The notes: generated by a model from the letters alone, not told the origin. A stretch of 64,000 bases of DNA from CADCTP01 sp963849885 (GCA_963849885.1 CAWKIV010000006.1:868001-932000); one strand, 5' to 3'; positions 7,851 through 16,530 are shown, counted from the stretch's first letter. Made by a program: numbers and translations.

Positions 7851-8588
7851 TCAGTACCCCAGGTAGGCGCGGCGGACGGACTCGTCGGCACGGACGTCGG
7901 CGGCCGGCCCGGACAGCACCGTCCGGCCGGCCTCCAGCACGTACGCGGTGTCGGCCAGCTCGAGGGCCAGCGTCGCGTTCTGCTCGACCAGCAGCATGCT
8001 GGTGCCCTGCTCGTCCTTGACCCGGCCGAGCACCGCGAACAGCTCCCGGGTCACCCGCGGCGCCAGCCCGAGCGACGGCTCGTCCAGCAGCAGCAGCGTC
8101 GGCCGGGACAGCAGCGCCCGGGCGATGGCGAGCATCTGCTGCTCGCCGCCGGACAGGCTGCCGGCGGCCTGCCCGCGGCGCTCGGCCAGCCGCGGGAAGA
8201 CCTCGTACCAGGAGTCCACATCGGACCGCAGCGCGGCCGCGTCGCGGCGGCCGTACCCGCCCAGGCGCAGGTTTTCCTCCACCGTCAGGCCGGCGAACGT
8301 GCCGCGGCCCTCCGGCACGTGGGCCACCCCGAGCCGGACCACCTTCTCGGTCGACAGCCCGGTCAGGTCCCGGCCGCCGAAGGCGATCCGGCCGCCGGTG
8401 CGGACCATCCCGCAGACCGCCCGCAGGGTGGTCGTCTTGCCGGCCCCGTTCGGCCCCAGCAGGGCGACCACCTGGCCCTCGTCGACGGCCAGGTCGACCC
8501 CGTGCAGGGCCCGGACCGGCCCGTACGACGCCGTCAGGCCCTCGATCTCCAGCAGCGGGGCGGTCCGGGTCCGCGCGCCCTCGCTCAC
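7851..8588 (-). CDS. livF: ABC transporter ATP-binding protein LivF
   Basis: 245 aa. Walker A is GPNGAGKTTT, the signature is LSGGEQQM, Walker B is LLLLDEPSLGLAP, and the switch His-region is LVEQN (LivF typically has Gln here). The GVAHVPEGRGTFAGLTVEEN segment is specific for LivF. It supplies ATP hydrolysis for the importer together with LivG. The GTG start at 8588 overlaps the livG stop (GTGA). Starting residues VSEGARTRTAP are encoded by the recurrent GTGAGCGAG-type junction sequence. Confidence 0.9.
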   Translation of the reverse strand: MSEGARTRTAPLLEIEGLTASYGPVRALHGVDLAVDEGQVVALLGPNGAGKTTTLRAVCGMVRTGGRIAFGGRDLTGLSTEKVVRLGVAHVPEGRGTFAGLTVEENLRLGGYGRRDAAALRSDVDSWYEVFPRLAERRGQAAGSLSGGEQQMLAIARALLSRPTLLLLDEPSLGLAPRVTRELFAVLGRVKDEQGTSMLLVEQNATLALELADTAYVLEAGRTVLSGPAADVRADESVRRAYLGY

Positions 8589-9362
8589 TGCGCGACCCCG
8601 AGGTAGGCCTCCAGCACGGCCGGGTCCTCGCGCACCTCGGCCGGCGTGCCGGTCGCGATCACCCGGCCGAAGTCCAGCACCACCACCGTGTCGGACAGCC
8701 GCATCACCATGCCCATGTGGTGCTCGACCAGCAGCACGGTGAGGTCGCCGTCGGAGCGGATGTCCTCGATCAGCGCGGCCAGCTCGTCCACCTCGCCGTG
8801 GGACAGCCCGCTGGCCGGCTCGTCCAGCATCAGCAGCGCCGGCCCGGCGGCCAGCGCCCGGGCCAGCTCGATCCGCTTGAGCGTCCCGTACGGCAGGCCG
8901 GCGGCCGGGTGCGCGGCCAGCGCCGGTCAGCCCGAGCCGGTCCAGCACCGCGTCCGCGCGCCGGCGCAGCGCCCGCTCCTCGACCCGGACCAGCGGCAGC
9001 CGCAGCGCGGAGGTGACGAAGCCCGCCGTGGGCCGGCCGTCGGAGCCGCCCGCGGCGCCGAGCATGACGTTGTCCCGGACGCTGAGCGAGGACACCAGCC
9101 CGAGGTGCTGGAAGGTGCGGGCCACGCCGAGCGCGGCGACCTGGTGCGGGTGCGGCGGCAGCTCCCGGCCGGCCAGCTCGATGGTGCCGGACTGCGACCG
9201 GGTCAGCCGGCTCACGCAGTCGAAGAGCGTGGTCTTGCCGGCGCCGTTGGGCCCGATCAGGCCGCAGACCTGGCCGGCCGGCACGGCGAAGGACACGCCG
9301 TCGAGCGCCGTGACGCCGCCGAAGCGGACGGTGACGTCGCGCACCGCCAGCAGGGCCGTCAC
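8585..9362 (-). pseudogene. livG: ABC transporter ATP-binding protein LivG, single frameshift
   Basis: The N-terminal two thirds are in one frame (VTALLAVRDVTVRFGGVTAL, Walker A GPNGAGKTT at residues 37-45, GVARTFQHLGLVSSLSVRDN). The C-terminal part (MLDEPASGLSHGEVDELAAL, LLVEHHMGMVMRLSDTV, EAYLGVAQ) is in another. One extra base near 8922-8927, after DRLGLT, breaks the frame just before the expected signature region; the span is 778 bases, one more than a multiple of three. Without correction, translation runs on in the livF frame into a large nonsense fusion. Either livG is newly inactivated, which would disable the importer unless livF substitutes, or this is a sequencing error. Confidence 0.8.
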
Positions 9363-9397
9363 GGCGCGGCCCCGGCCGGCAGCGCGGTGTCGTCCAT
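9359..9397 (-). CDS. 12-residue leader ORF upstream of livG
   Basis: ATG at 9397 encodes MDDTALPAGAAP and stops with TGA at 9359-9361, which overlaps the livG GTG start as GTGA. A TACGGT box (9405-9410, minus strand) lies 7 bases before this ATG, so the liv transcript is predicted to begin at or near this codon. Translation of the mini-ORF would deliver ribosomes to livG by coupling, since livG has no clear ribosome binding site of its own. The peptide has no stalling motif that I recognise. Confidence 0.4.
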   Translation of the reverse strand: MDDTALPAGAAP

Positions 9398-9443
9398 CTG
9401 GCTCACCGTAGGGCTCCCGACCGGCGCCGTCCTCGGTGGCGGG

Positions 9444-9466
9444 CACCAATCTTCTAACGGTTGGTG
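9444..9466. promoter_or_regulatory. Inverted repeat in the livG / PucR-regulator divergent region
   Basis: CACCAA (9444-9449) and TTGGTG (9461-9466) form 6-bp arms 11 bases apart, between the divergent liv operon promoter (-10 at 9405-9410, minus) and the regulator gene. Its place suits an operator for the adjacent RsbRD/PucR-type regulator. Inference from position and symmetry only. Confidence 0.35.
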
Positions 9467-9501
9467 TTGTCGTCGGCGTCCAAGTCGTGGTCACCTGGGC
9501 C

Positions 9502-10761
9502 ATGGCCGGGGTGCTCACGCGGGACGCGGACGCGGACGAGGTCCGGTCCGAGCGGTTGCGCCTGCTGGCCGCGCTGCTGGCCGACGTCGAGGAGCTGGCC
9601 GACCGGGCCGCGGCCCGGATGCTGCTGGAGATCCCGGCGTACGCGGCCCAGGGCGTCGGCTTCCTCGCCGACGTGCGCCACCAGGTGGTCCGGCACTACC
9701 GGGTGAAGCTCGACTCGCTGGTCACCGAGCGGCCGATCGGCCCGGGCGGCATGCCGTTCGTCCGGCCGGCCGCGATGCGCCGGGCCCGGGCCGGGCTGTC
9801 CCTGGAGGACTACCTGTGCGCGTTCCGGATCGGCCAGCAGGTCTTCTGGGAGGCGCTGCTGGAGCGGTCCGGCGACTCGCCGCTCGGGCACGAGGCCGCG
9901 CTGTCGCTGGCCACCCCGGTGATGCGGTATGCGGACTACGCGGCCACCCACGCCTCCCGGGTGTACGTCGAGTTCCAGCAGCACGAGGTCGCGGACGCGG
10001 ACCGGGTCCGCCGCGACCTGCTGGAGCACCTGCTGGCCGGCGAGCTGCCCACCCGGCGGGCGCTGCTGGCCACCGCGCAGGCGCACGGGCTGGCCGCGGA
10101 CCGGCCGCTGCTGGTCGCCACGGTGGCCCCGGCCGCCCCGGACGCCGACCTGCCGATGGCGGCCGCGGAGGCGCTGTCCCGGCTGGACGGGCCGTGCGGG
10201 CGGGCCCTGGTGGTCAGCCGGCAGACCGAGCTGGTGCTGGTCACCGTGCTGCGGGCGGCCGCGGACGCCGGCGCGGTCTGCGACCGGCTGGCCGAGGTGC
10301 ACGCCCGGCTGCGGGCGGACGGGGTGGCGATCGCGGTCGGCGTGGGCACCCCGGCCGCCGGGGTGGCCGAGCTGCCCCGGGCGTACCAGGAGGCGACCGC
10401 GGCGCTGGCCGACGTGGCCGTGCCCGGCGGGGTGGTGGCGCTGCCCCGGCTGTCCGCCTTCGAATACCTGGCGCTGCGGGCCGACGACACCGCCCGCCGG
10501 CTGGTCGACCCGCGGCTGCGCGCCTTCCTGGTCGAGGACCGCGGGCGCGGCGGCACGCTGGTGGAGACCACCCGGGCGTTCGCCGCCGCCGACCTCAACC
10601 TCAAGCTGGCCGCGGAGCGGCTGCGGGTGCACCCCAACACCGCGCAGTACCGGCTGCGCAAGGTGCAGGAGCGCACCGGCCGCAACCCGCGGCGGATCGC
10701 CGACCTGGTGGATCTCCTCGTCGCCATCGCCCTGGTAGACCTGCCGGATGCGGATGTCTGA
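9502..10761 (+). CDS. PucR/CdaR-type transcriptional regulator with RsbRD N-terminal domain
   Basis: About 419 aa from the ATG at 9502 (an in-frame GTG at 9436 is possible). The N-terminal part (RLLAALLADVEELADRAAAR to LEDYLCAFRIGQQVFWEALL) matches the RsbT co-antagonist RsbRD domain. The middle resembles the degenerate GGDEF-like domain of CdaR regulators. The C-terminus is the PucR helix-turn-helix (TRAFAAADLNLKLAAERLRV, NTAQYRLRKVQERTGRNP). Such proteins usually control neighbouring transport or catabolic genes. It is divergent from the liv operon, making that the likely target, and overlaps the alcohol dehydrogenase start by 14 bases. Confidence 0.82.
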   Translation: MAGVLTRDADADEVRSERLRLLAALLADVEELADRAAARMLLEIPAYAAQGVGFLADVRHQVVRHYRVKLDSLVTERPIGPGGMPFVRPAAMRRARAGLSLEDYLCAFRIGQQVFWEALLERSGDSPLGHEAALSLATPVMRYADYAATHASRVYVEFQQHEVADADRVRRDLLEHLLAGELPTRRALLATAQAHGLAADRPLLVATVAPAAPDADLPMAAAEALSRLDGPCGRALVVSRQTELVLVTVLRAAADAGAVCDRLAEVHARLRADGVAIAVGVGTPAAGVAELPRAYQEATAALADVAVPGGVVALPRLSAFEYLALRADDTARRLVDPRLRAFLVEDRGRGGTLVETTRAFAAADLNLKLAAERLRVHPNTAQYRLRKVQERTGRNPRRIADLVDLLVAIALVDLPDADV

Positions 10762-11848
10762 GCCCGTCCGGGCCGCGGTGCTGCACGAGGTCGGCGCGCC
10801 GCCGCGGGTGCAGGAGGTGTCGCTCGGCGAGCCGGGACCCGGCCAGGTGCGGGTCCGCATCGCCGCCGCCGGGGTGTGCCACTCCGACCTGTCGCTGGCC
10901 CGCGGCACGCTGAAGATCCCGGCGCTGCCGGCGGTCCTCGGGCACGAGGGTGCCGGGCACGTGGTCTCCACCGGTCCGGAGGTGACCGGGCTGGCCCCCG
11001 GCGACCCGGTGGTGCTCAACTGGTCGCCGTCCTGCGGGCGGTGCTGGTTCTGCGGGCACGGCGAGCCCTACCTGTGCGAGCACGCCGACGACGCCACCCG
11101 CCGGCCGTACGGGGCGCTGGCCGACGGCTCCGCGGTCTACCCGAGCCTGAGCACCGGCGCCTTCGCCACCGAGACCGTGGTCTCCGCCCGCGCCTGCATC
11201 CCGGTGCCGGCCGACCTGCCGATGACCCAGGCCGCGCTGCTCGGCTGCGCGGTGCTCACCGGGGTCGGCGCGGTGCTCAACTCGGCCCGGGTCCGGCCCG
11301 GCGAGTCGGTGGTCGTCTTCGGGCTGGGCGGGGTCGGGCTGAGCGCGCTGCAGGGCGCCCGGCTGGCCGGCGCCGAGCCGATCGTCGCGGTCGACCCGGC
11401 CGAGTCGCGGTGGGAGCTGGCCCGGGCGCTCGGCGCCACCGAGGTGCTGCCGCCGGGCCGGGAGCTGGCCCGAACGGTGCGCGCGCTCACCGGCGGCCGC
11501 GGCGCCGACCACGCGATCGAGTGCGTCGGGCGGGGCGACACGATCCGGGCCGCCTGGTCGGTGACCCGGCGCGGCGGCCGGGCCACCGTGGTCGGCATGG
11601 GCGCGCCGGACGACACGGCCGCCTTCTCCGCGCTCGAGGTGCCGTACTTCGCCCGCACGCTCACCGGCTGCATGTACGGCAGCAGCGACCCGGCCGTGGA
11701 CGTGCCGGTGCTGGTCGAGCACGTCCGGGCCGGCCGGCTCGACCTGGCCCCGCTGGTCACCGAGACGGTGCCGCTGGACGGCGTCGAGGAGGCCTTCGCC
11801 CGGATGGAGGCCCGGCAGGGCGCCCGGACCGTGGTGCTGCCGGGCTGA
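10748..11848 (+). CDS. Zinc-dependent alcohol dehydrogenase (MDR family)
   Basis: 366 aa. Catalytic zinc ligands are visible as Cys in GVCHSDLS, His in GHEGAGHVV and Cys in LLGCAVLTG; the structural zinc site is the four-Cys lobe CGRCWFCGHGEPYLC. The NAD-binding Rossmann motif is GLGGVGLSALQGA. This is the class-III-like medium-chain group that oxidises alcohols to aldehydes. The start is the ATG at 10748 or, in frame, the ATG at 10754; both overlap the upstream regulator, so the genes are co-transcribed. Substrate unknown. Confidence 0.9.
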   Translation: MRMSEPVRAAVLHEVGAPPRVQEVSLGEPGPGQVRVRIAAAGVCHSDLSLARGTLKIPALPAVLGHEGAGHVVSTGPEVTGLAPGDPVVLNWSPSCGRCWFCGHGEPYLCEHADDATRRPYGALADGSAVYPSLSTGAFATETVVSARACIPVPADLPMTQAALLGCAVLTGVGAVLNSARVRPGESVVVFGLGGVGLSALQGARLAGAEPIVAVDPAESRWELARALGATEVLPPGRELARTVRALTGGRGADHAIECVGRGDTIRAAWSVTRRGGRATVVGMGAPDDTAAFSALEVPYFARTLTGCMYGSSDPAVDVPVLVEHVRAGRLDLAPLVTETVPLDGVEEAFARMEARQGARTVVLPG

Positions 11849-11874
11849 GCCGGCCGGGCTGGGACCATTCCCGG

Positions 11875-12651
11875 GTGCGAGACCTGCCCGGCCTGGCCGG
11901 CCGACTGCGTGCCCTGCTGACCGACCCGCCGATCCTGGTGCTGGTCAACGTCTGGGACGCCGCGAGCGCGCGCACGGTCGCCGCGCTGCCCGGCTGCCGG
12001 GCGATCGCCACCGGCAGCTGGCCGATCGCCGCCGCGCTGGGGATGCCGGACGGGGAGGCGATGCCCCGCGCGGACATGCTCGCCGCGGTGGCCCGGATCG
12101 CCGCCGCCGTCGACCTGCCGGTCACCGCGGACCTCGAGGCCGGCTACGGGGACGACCCGGCCGAGGTCGGCGAGACGGTCGCCCGGGCGATCGGGGTGGG
12201 CGTCGTCGGGTGCAACCTCGAGGACCGGCGGCGCCCGGTGGCCGAGGCGGCGGCCCGGATCGCCGCGGCCCGGGCCCGGGCCGACGCCGAGGGCGTGCCG
12301 CTGGTCGTCAACGCCCGGCTCGACCTGAGCTTCGACGGCGAGGCCGACCTCGACGAGGCGGTGGTCCGGGCGCGGGCGTACCTGGACGCGGGGGCGGACA
12401 GCATCTTCCCGATCCGGGCCCGCGGCGCGGACCTGCTCGGCCGGCTGGTCGGGCGGATCGGCGCCCCGGTCAACGCGCTGGGCGTCCCCGGCGGCCCGTC
12501 GGTGCGGGAGCTGGAGGCGCTCGGGGTGGCCCGGGTCAGCTTCGGCCCCGGCCCGCTCGGCGCCGCGCTCGCGGCCCTGTCCCGGACCGGCGCCGAGCTG
12601 CTCGCCGGTGCCGCCGTCGCCGACGACCTGTCCTTCCGCCCGCCGTCCTAG
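11875..12651 (+). CDS. Isocitrate lyase/PEP mutase family protein
   Basis: 258 aa from the GTG at 11875. The fold is the PEP mutase/isocitrate lyase TIM barrel: LVNVWDAASARTVAALPG, ATGSWPIAAALG (substrate loop), TADLEAGYGDDPAEV with the metal-binding Asp/Glu, and VGCNLEDRR in place of the usual GxNIED. The KKCG lyase motif of true isocitrate lyases is absent, as in oxaloacetate/phosphonopyruvate-hydrolase-like members. Related actinobacterial proteins cleave or isomerise 2-oxoacids; the substrate is not known. It lies 26 bases after the alcohol dehydrogenase, probably the same operon. Confidence 0.85.
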   Translation: MRDLPGLAGRLRALLTDPPILVLVNVWDAASARTVAALPGCRAIATGSWPIAAALGMPDGEAMPRADMLAAVARIAAAVDLPVTADLEAGYGDDPAEVGETVARAIGVGVVGCNLEDRRRPVAEAAARIAAARARADAEGVPLVVNARLDLSFDGEADLDEAVVRARAYLDAGADSIFPIRARGADLLGRLVGRIGAPVNALGVPGGPSVRELEALGVARVSFGPGPLGAALAALSRTGAELLAGAAVADDLSFRPPS

Positions 12652-12674
12652 CCGCCCCCGGCCGGCCGGGCTGA

Positions 12675-12755
12675 CCCACCCCCCGCCGATCTTGGTCAAG
12701 TCAACGTCGTGGCGCCCCGCCAGACGTTGAGTCAACCAAGATCGGCGGGGTGGGG
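12675..12755. repeat. 81-bp palindromic element, copy 1 (intergenic)
   Basis: Left arm 12675-12708 and right arm 12723-12755 are nearly perfect inverted repeats around a 14-base loop. They share a CGCCGATCTTGGT core and a TCAACGTC end, with only four central mismatches. A second copy lies at 39627-39706. It fills the gap between the lyase and the SGNH hydrolase, ending 11 bases before the ATG at 12767, so it would form a strong hairpin in the transcript (possible terminator or mobile palindrome). Confidence 0.85.
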
Positions 12756-12766
12756 AGACTGGCCGC

Positions 12767-13555
12767 ATGACGACCGCCTCCCCGCCGGCCGACCACGCGC
12801 GCGCCGGACGCCGCCCCGCGGTGCTGGCCGGCCGGCTCGCCCCGGCCACCAGCCGCCTGGTGGCGGTGCTGGCCGCGCCGGTGCTGCTCCGCCAGGGCCG
12901 GCGGCTGCGCCGGGACATCCCGGTCCTGCCGGAGGCGAGCGGCCCGCGGCACGGGGTGGAGGGCCGCGGCGAGCCGCTCCGCCTGCTCGTCCTCGGCGAG
13001 TCCACGGCGGCCGGGGTCGGCGCCGCGACCCAGGCCGACGGGCTCGCCCGCGCCCTGGCCGCCGAGCTCGCCACCCGCGCCGACCGCCAGGTGTCCTGGT
13101 CGGTGGTGGGCCGGACCGGGACCACCGCCCGCGCCGCCCGGCGCCTGCTGGTCCCGCAGCTGGACGGGCCGGACTACGACGCCGTCCTGGTCGCCCTCGG
13201 GGTCAACGACCTGCTCCGGCTGCGCTCCCGCCGGGCCTGGCGGCGCGACGTCGCCGCGCTGCTGGCCGCGCTGGCCGGGCACCTGCGCCCGGGCGGGCTG
13301 GTCGTCGTCGCCGGGCTGCCCGACCTGGGCCGGTTCCCGTCGCTGCCGCAGCCGCTGCGGGCCGTGCTCGCCCTGCACGCCCGGGCCCTGGACAGCGGGT
13401 CGGCCCAGGTCGCCGCGCGGACACCGCACGCGGTGCACGCCCCGGCCCCGCCGCTGGAGGGCGACGACTTCTTCGCCACCGACGGCTTCCACCCGAGCGG
13501 CGCGGGCTACGCGCGGTGGGCGCGGGCGCTCGCCGCCGGCTGGCCGCTGCGCTGA
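12767..13555 (+). CDS. SGNH/GDSL-family hydrolase
   Basis: 262 aa. SGNH blocks: block I LLVLGESTAAGVGA (nucleophile Ser in GEST), block II Gly in VGRTGTTA, block III GVND, and block V DGFHPSGAGYA with the Asp-x-x-His pair. A hydrophobic, Arg-flanked segment near residues 20-45 could be a membrane anchor. Members are esterases or lipases acting on acyl esters. The ATG at 12767 directly follows the palindromic element. Convergent with the acyl-CoA dehydrogenase gene, 13 bases apart. Confidence 0.88.
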   Translation: MTTASPPADHARAGRRPAVLAGRLAPATSRLVAVLAAPVLLRQGRRLRRDIPVLPEASGPRHGVEGRGEPLRLLVLGESTAAGVGAATQADGLARALAAELATRADRQVSWSVVGRTGTTARAARRLLVPQLDGPDYDAVLVALGVNDLLRLRSRRAWRRDVAALLAALAGHLRPGGLVVVAGLPDLGRFPSLPQPLRAVLALHARALDSGSAQVAARTPHAVHAPAPPLEGDDFFATDGFHPSGAGYARWARALAAGWPLR

Positions 13556-13568
13556 CCGCCGGCGCGGG

Positions 13569-14738
13569 TCAGAAGGCGCTGATCCCGGTCAGGGCCCGGC
13601 CGATGATCAGCTTCTGCACCTGGGTGGTGCCCTCGTACAAGGTCATCACCCGGGCGTCGCGGAGGTACTTGCCGACCGGGTACTCGTCGACGTAGCCGTA
13701 CCCGCCGAAGACCTGCAGGCAGTTGTTCGCCGCCCGGACGGCGGCCTCGCTGGCGAAGAGCTTGGCCTTGCTCGCGGCGAGCGACACCTTCTCCCCGCGG
13801 TCGAGCAGGTCGGCGGCCAGCCAGGTCAGCATCCGGCCGGCGTCGACGTCCACCGCGGTGTCCGCGAGCAGCTCCTGCACCAGCTGGTGGGCCGCGATCG
13901 GCTTGCCGAACTGGACCCGCTCCTTCGCGTACGCGGTCGCCGCCTCCAGGCAGCCGCGGGCGATGCCGACGCAGCCGGCGGCGATGCTCATCCGGCCCTT
14001 GTCCAGCGCGGCCATGGCCAGCCGGAAGCCCTGACCCTCCTCGCCCAGCCGGTTCGCGTCCGGGACCCGGACCTCGTCCAGGTGCAGCGAGGCGGTGGCC
14101 TGGCCGCGCAGGCCGAGCTTGCCCTTGATCTCCCGCGCCTCGAAGCCGGCGCTGTCGGTGGGCACCAGGAACGCGGTGATCCCCTTCGGCCCCGGCCCGC
14201 CGGTGCGGGCGAAGACCAGCGCCACCTGGGCCCAGGTGCCGTTGGTGATGAACACCTTCTCCCCGGTCAGCAGCCAGTCCGCGTTCGATCCGGAGCCGTC
14301 CCGGACGGCGCGGGCGGTGAGGTTGCCGGCGTCCGAGCCGGTGCCCGGCTCGGTCAGCCCGAAGCAGGCCAGCGTGCTGCCGTCGGCGATGCCGGGCAGC
14401 CACTGCTTGCGCTGCTCGTCGCTGCCGTACCCGGCGATCGTCTTGCCGACCAGCCCGAGGCTGACGCTGACGATCCCGCGGATGGCCGAGTCGCCGCGGC
14501 CCAGCTCCTCCATCACCAGGCAGTACGACCGGTGGTCGACCGGGGTGCCGCCGAACTCCTCGTCCAGGGTCAGCCCGAGGAAGCCGAGCTCGCCGAGCCG
14601 GGCCACGATCGCCCGGTCCACCAGCTCGTCGCGGTCCCAGCGGGCCCGGTGCGGGACCACCTCGCGGTCCACGAAGTCGGCGGCGGTGGACCGGAGCAGC
14701 TGCTGCTCCGCTGTCAACCCAGCGAGGGCGAGCGTCAT
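13569..14738 (-). CDS. Acyl-CoA dehydrogenase
   Basis: 389 aa, full length. Signatures: CFGLTEPGTGSDAGNLTARA (FAD/substrate contact), GEKVFITNGTWAQVALVFAR, the CNNCLQVFGGYG-type motif as NNCLQVFGGYGYVDEYPV, and the catalytic-base region MTLYEGTTQVQKLIIGR with Glu. It oxidises an acyl-CoA to the 2-enoyl-CoA, passing electrons to ETF; the profile resembles short/branched-chain enzymes, but chain-length preference cannot be assigned. Monocistronic, divergent from the flavoenzyme gene at 14956. Confidence 0.92.
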   Translation of the reverse strand: MTLALAGLTAEQQLLRSTAADFVDREVVPHRARWDRDELVDRAIVARLGELGFLGLTLDEEFGGTPVDHRSYCLVMEELGRGDSAIRGIVSVSLGLVGKTIAGYGSDEQRKQWLPGIADGSTLACFGLTEPGTGSDAGNLTARAVRDGSGSNADWLLTGEKVFITNGTWAQVALVFARTGGPGPKGITAFLVPTDSAGFEAREIKGKLGLRGQATASLHLDEVRVPDANRLGEEGQGFRLAMAALDKGRMSIAAGCVGIARGCLEAATAYAKERVQFGKPIAAHQLVQELLADTAVDVDAGRMLTWLAADLLDRGEKVSLAASKAKLFASEAAVRAANNCLQVFGGYGYVDEYPVGKYLRDARVMTLYEGTTQVQKLIIGRALTGISAF

Positions 14739-14796
14739 GCCCGGACACTAACGCCGCCGCCCCGGCCGGCTCGCCGGGCAGCCTCGGTGGCCGGGC

Positions 14797-14874
14797 GATC
14801 ACGTCTGCGCGTGTCCTCGTTCCGACACGCCGCGCCAGCGGGCATCCGGGGCGAGCCGGCGCGCGAACGTGATC
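14797..14874. promoter_or_regulatory. Imperfect inverted repeat in divergent intergenic region
   Basis: GATCACGT-ct-GCGCG (14797-14811) and CGCGC-ga-ACGTGATC (14860-14874) are inverted arms flanking a smaller hairpin (GTGTC...GACAC). They sit midway between the divergent acyl-CoA dehydrogenase (start 14738) and the CrtU-like gene (start 14956). Suits an operator or a looping site; no regulator is identified. Confidence 0.35.
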
Positions 14875-14875
14875 G

Positions 14876-14943
14876 GCGGGCGGGGGGCGGCGGGGCGGCG
14901 GGGCGGCGGGGCGGCGGGGAGGCGGGGGGCGGGGGCGGCGGCT
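14876..14943 (+). repeat. G-rich simple repeat upstream of the CrtU-like gene
   Basis: About 68 bases of tandem GGCGGGGC-type units, with runs of 3-6 G separated by single C or A residues. The plus strand could form G-quadruplexes. It ends at the TAGGTT -10 box (14943-14948) of the gene starting at 14956, so it occupies the -35 and upstream region of that promoter. Length polymorphism by slippage is likely. Confidence 0.6.
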
Positions 14944-14955
14944 AGGTTGGCGGCC

Positions 14956-16446
14956 GTGCTGCGCGAGCTGGTGGGGATGCAGCGGCGGGCGGTGGTGACG
15001 CCGCGGGCGGACCAGCCGTGGCGGGTGCCGGCGCCGGCGTCCGCGATCGTGGTCGGCGGCGGGATCGCCGGCGTCTCGGCCGCCGTCGTGCTCGCCGAGC
15101 GCGGGGTGCGGGTGACGCTGCTGGAGGCGGCCGACCACCTCGGCGGGCGGCTCGGGGCGTGGCCGCGGCGGCTCGCCGACGGCTCGGAGCAGCTGGTCGA
15201 GCACGGCTTCCACGGCTTCTTCCGGCAGTACTACACCTGGCGGGCGCTGCTGCGCCGGATCGACCCGGAGCTCGGCTTCCTCCGCCCGCTCGGCGGCTAC
15301 CCGGTGCTCTCCCGGCAGTGGCCGGCCGAGGACTTCGCCTCGCTGCCCGGGCTGCCGCCGGTCAACCTGCTCGCGCTGCTGGCCCGCTCGCCCAGCCTGC
15401 GGCTGCGGGACCTGCGGCACGCCGACCGGGTGCTCGCCTCGGCGCTGCTGGAGTTCGACCGGGTCCGGACGTACGCGGACTTCGACGCGATGACGGCGGC
15501 CGAGCTGCTGGACCGGCTGGCGCTGCCGGAGCGGGCCCGGGCGGTGCTCTTCGAGGTCTTCAGCCACTCCTTCTTCAACCGGGAGGAGGACTTCTCCGCC
15601 GCCGAGATGATCATGCTGTTCCACTACTACTTCCTCGGCAACCCGGAGGGGCTGGGCCTGGACGCGCCGGTGGACGACCACGCGACCTGCATCTGGGAGC
15701 CGTTCGGGGCGCTGCTGGACAAGCTCGGGGCATCGGTACGGACCGGGCGGCCGGTGGACCGGGTCGAGCGGGTCGACGGCGGCTGGCAGGTCGGCGACGT
15801 CTCGGCCGGGCACCTGGTCCTGGCGGTGGACCCGGCCGCGCTGCGCCGGCTGGTCGCGGCGTCCGCCGGCCTGCCGGGCACCCTGCTGGCGCAGGCCGGC
15901 ACGCTGACCACCAGCGCGCCGTACGCGGTCGCCCGCTACTGGACCGACCGGCCGGTGGCCGCGGACCGGCCGGTCTTCGCCGGGGTCTCCCGGGAGGCCA
16001 CAGTGGACTCGATCACCGTCTACTCGCGACTCGAGGCCGGGGCGCGGGGGTGGGCGGCGCGGTCCGGCGGCGAGGTGGTCGAGCTGCACGCGTACGCGGC
16101 GCCGGACGGCATCGGCGCGGACCAGGCGGCCGACCGGATGTGGGCCGAGCTGGGCGGGCTGTGGCCGGAGGTGCGGGACCTGCGGGTGCTGGAGCGGGCG
16201 GTGCGGGTCGGGCACGACGCGCCCGGCTTCCCGCCCGGCTCGGACGCCACCCGCCCGGGCGTGCGCACCGCCGACCCGACGCTGCTGCTGGCCGGCGACT
16301 GGGTGCGGCTGCCGTTCCCGTCCGCGCTGATGGAGCGGGCCGCGGTCACCGGCGTGCTGGCCGCCAACGACGTCCTCGCCGCCGCCGGCGCCCGCGCCGA
16401 ACCCGTCCAGGTGATCCGCCCCCACGGCCTCCTCCACCGCCGGTGA
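14956..16446 (+). CDS. FAD-dependent oxidoreductase, CrtU/carotenoid-desaturase-like
   Basis: 496 aa from the GTG at 14956, 7 bases after a TAGGTT box. N-terminal FAD-binding motif AIVVGGGIAGVSAAVVLAE, then LEAADHLGGRLGAW, and a C-terminal FAD contact PTLLLAGDWVRLPFPSALME. The EHGFHGFFRQYYTWRALLRR segment is characteristic of the CrtU (beta-carotene desaturase/aromatic-ring carotenoid) and related amine-oxidase-fold flavoenzymes. No other carotenoid gene is nearby, so a carotenoid substrate is only a possibility. The preceding open frame from 14869 crosses the G-rich repeat and is not coding. Confidence 0.82.
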   Translation: MLRELVGMQRRAVVTPRADQPWRVPAPASAIVVGGGIAGVSAAVVLAERGVRVTLLEAADHLGGRLGAWPRRLADGSEQLVEHGFHGFFRQYYTWRALLRRIDPELGFLRPLGGYPVLSRQWPAEDFASLPGLPPVNLLALLARSPSLRLRDLRHADRVLASALLEFDRVRTYADFDAMTAAELLDRLALPERARAVLFEVFSHSFFNREEDFSAAEMIMLFHYYFLGNPEGLGLDAPVDDHATCIWEPFGALLDKLGASVRTGRPVDRVERVDGGWQVGDVSAGHLVLAVDPAALRRLVAASAGLPGTLLAQAGTLTTSAPYAVARYWTDRPVAADRPVFAGVSREATVDSITVYSRLEAGARGWAARSGGEVVELHAYAAPDGIGADQAADRMWAELGGLWPEVRDLRVLERAVRVGHDAPGFPPGSDATRPGVRTADPTLLLAGDWVRLPFPSALMERAAVTGVLAANDVLAAAGARAEPVQVIRPHGLLHRR

Positions 16447-16530
16447 GGCCGCACCGACGAGGAATGTTGCAGGCGCAAGGACTGTTCGGGGCGGGTGCGA
16501 GACTGAGTCCACGCGACGGAGGAGAGACCC

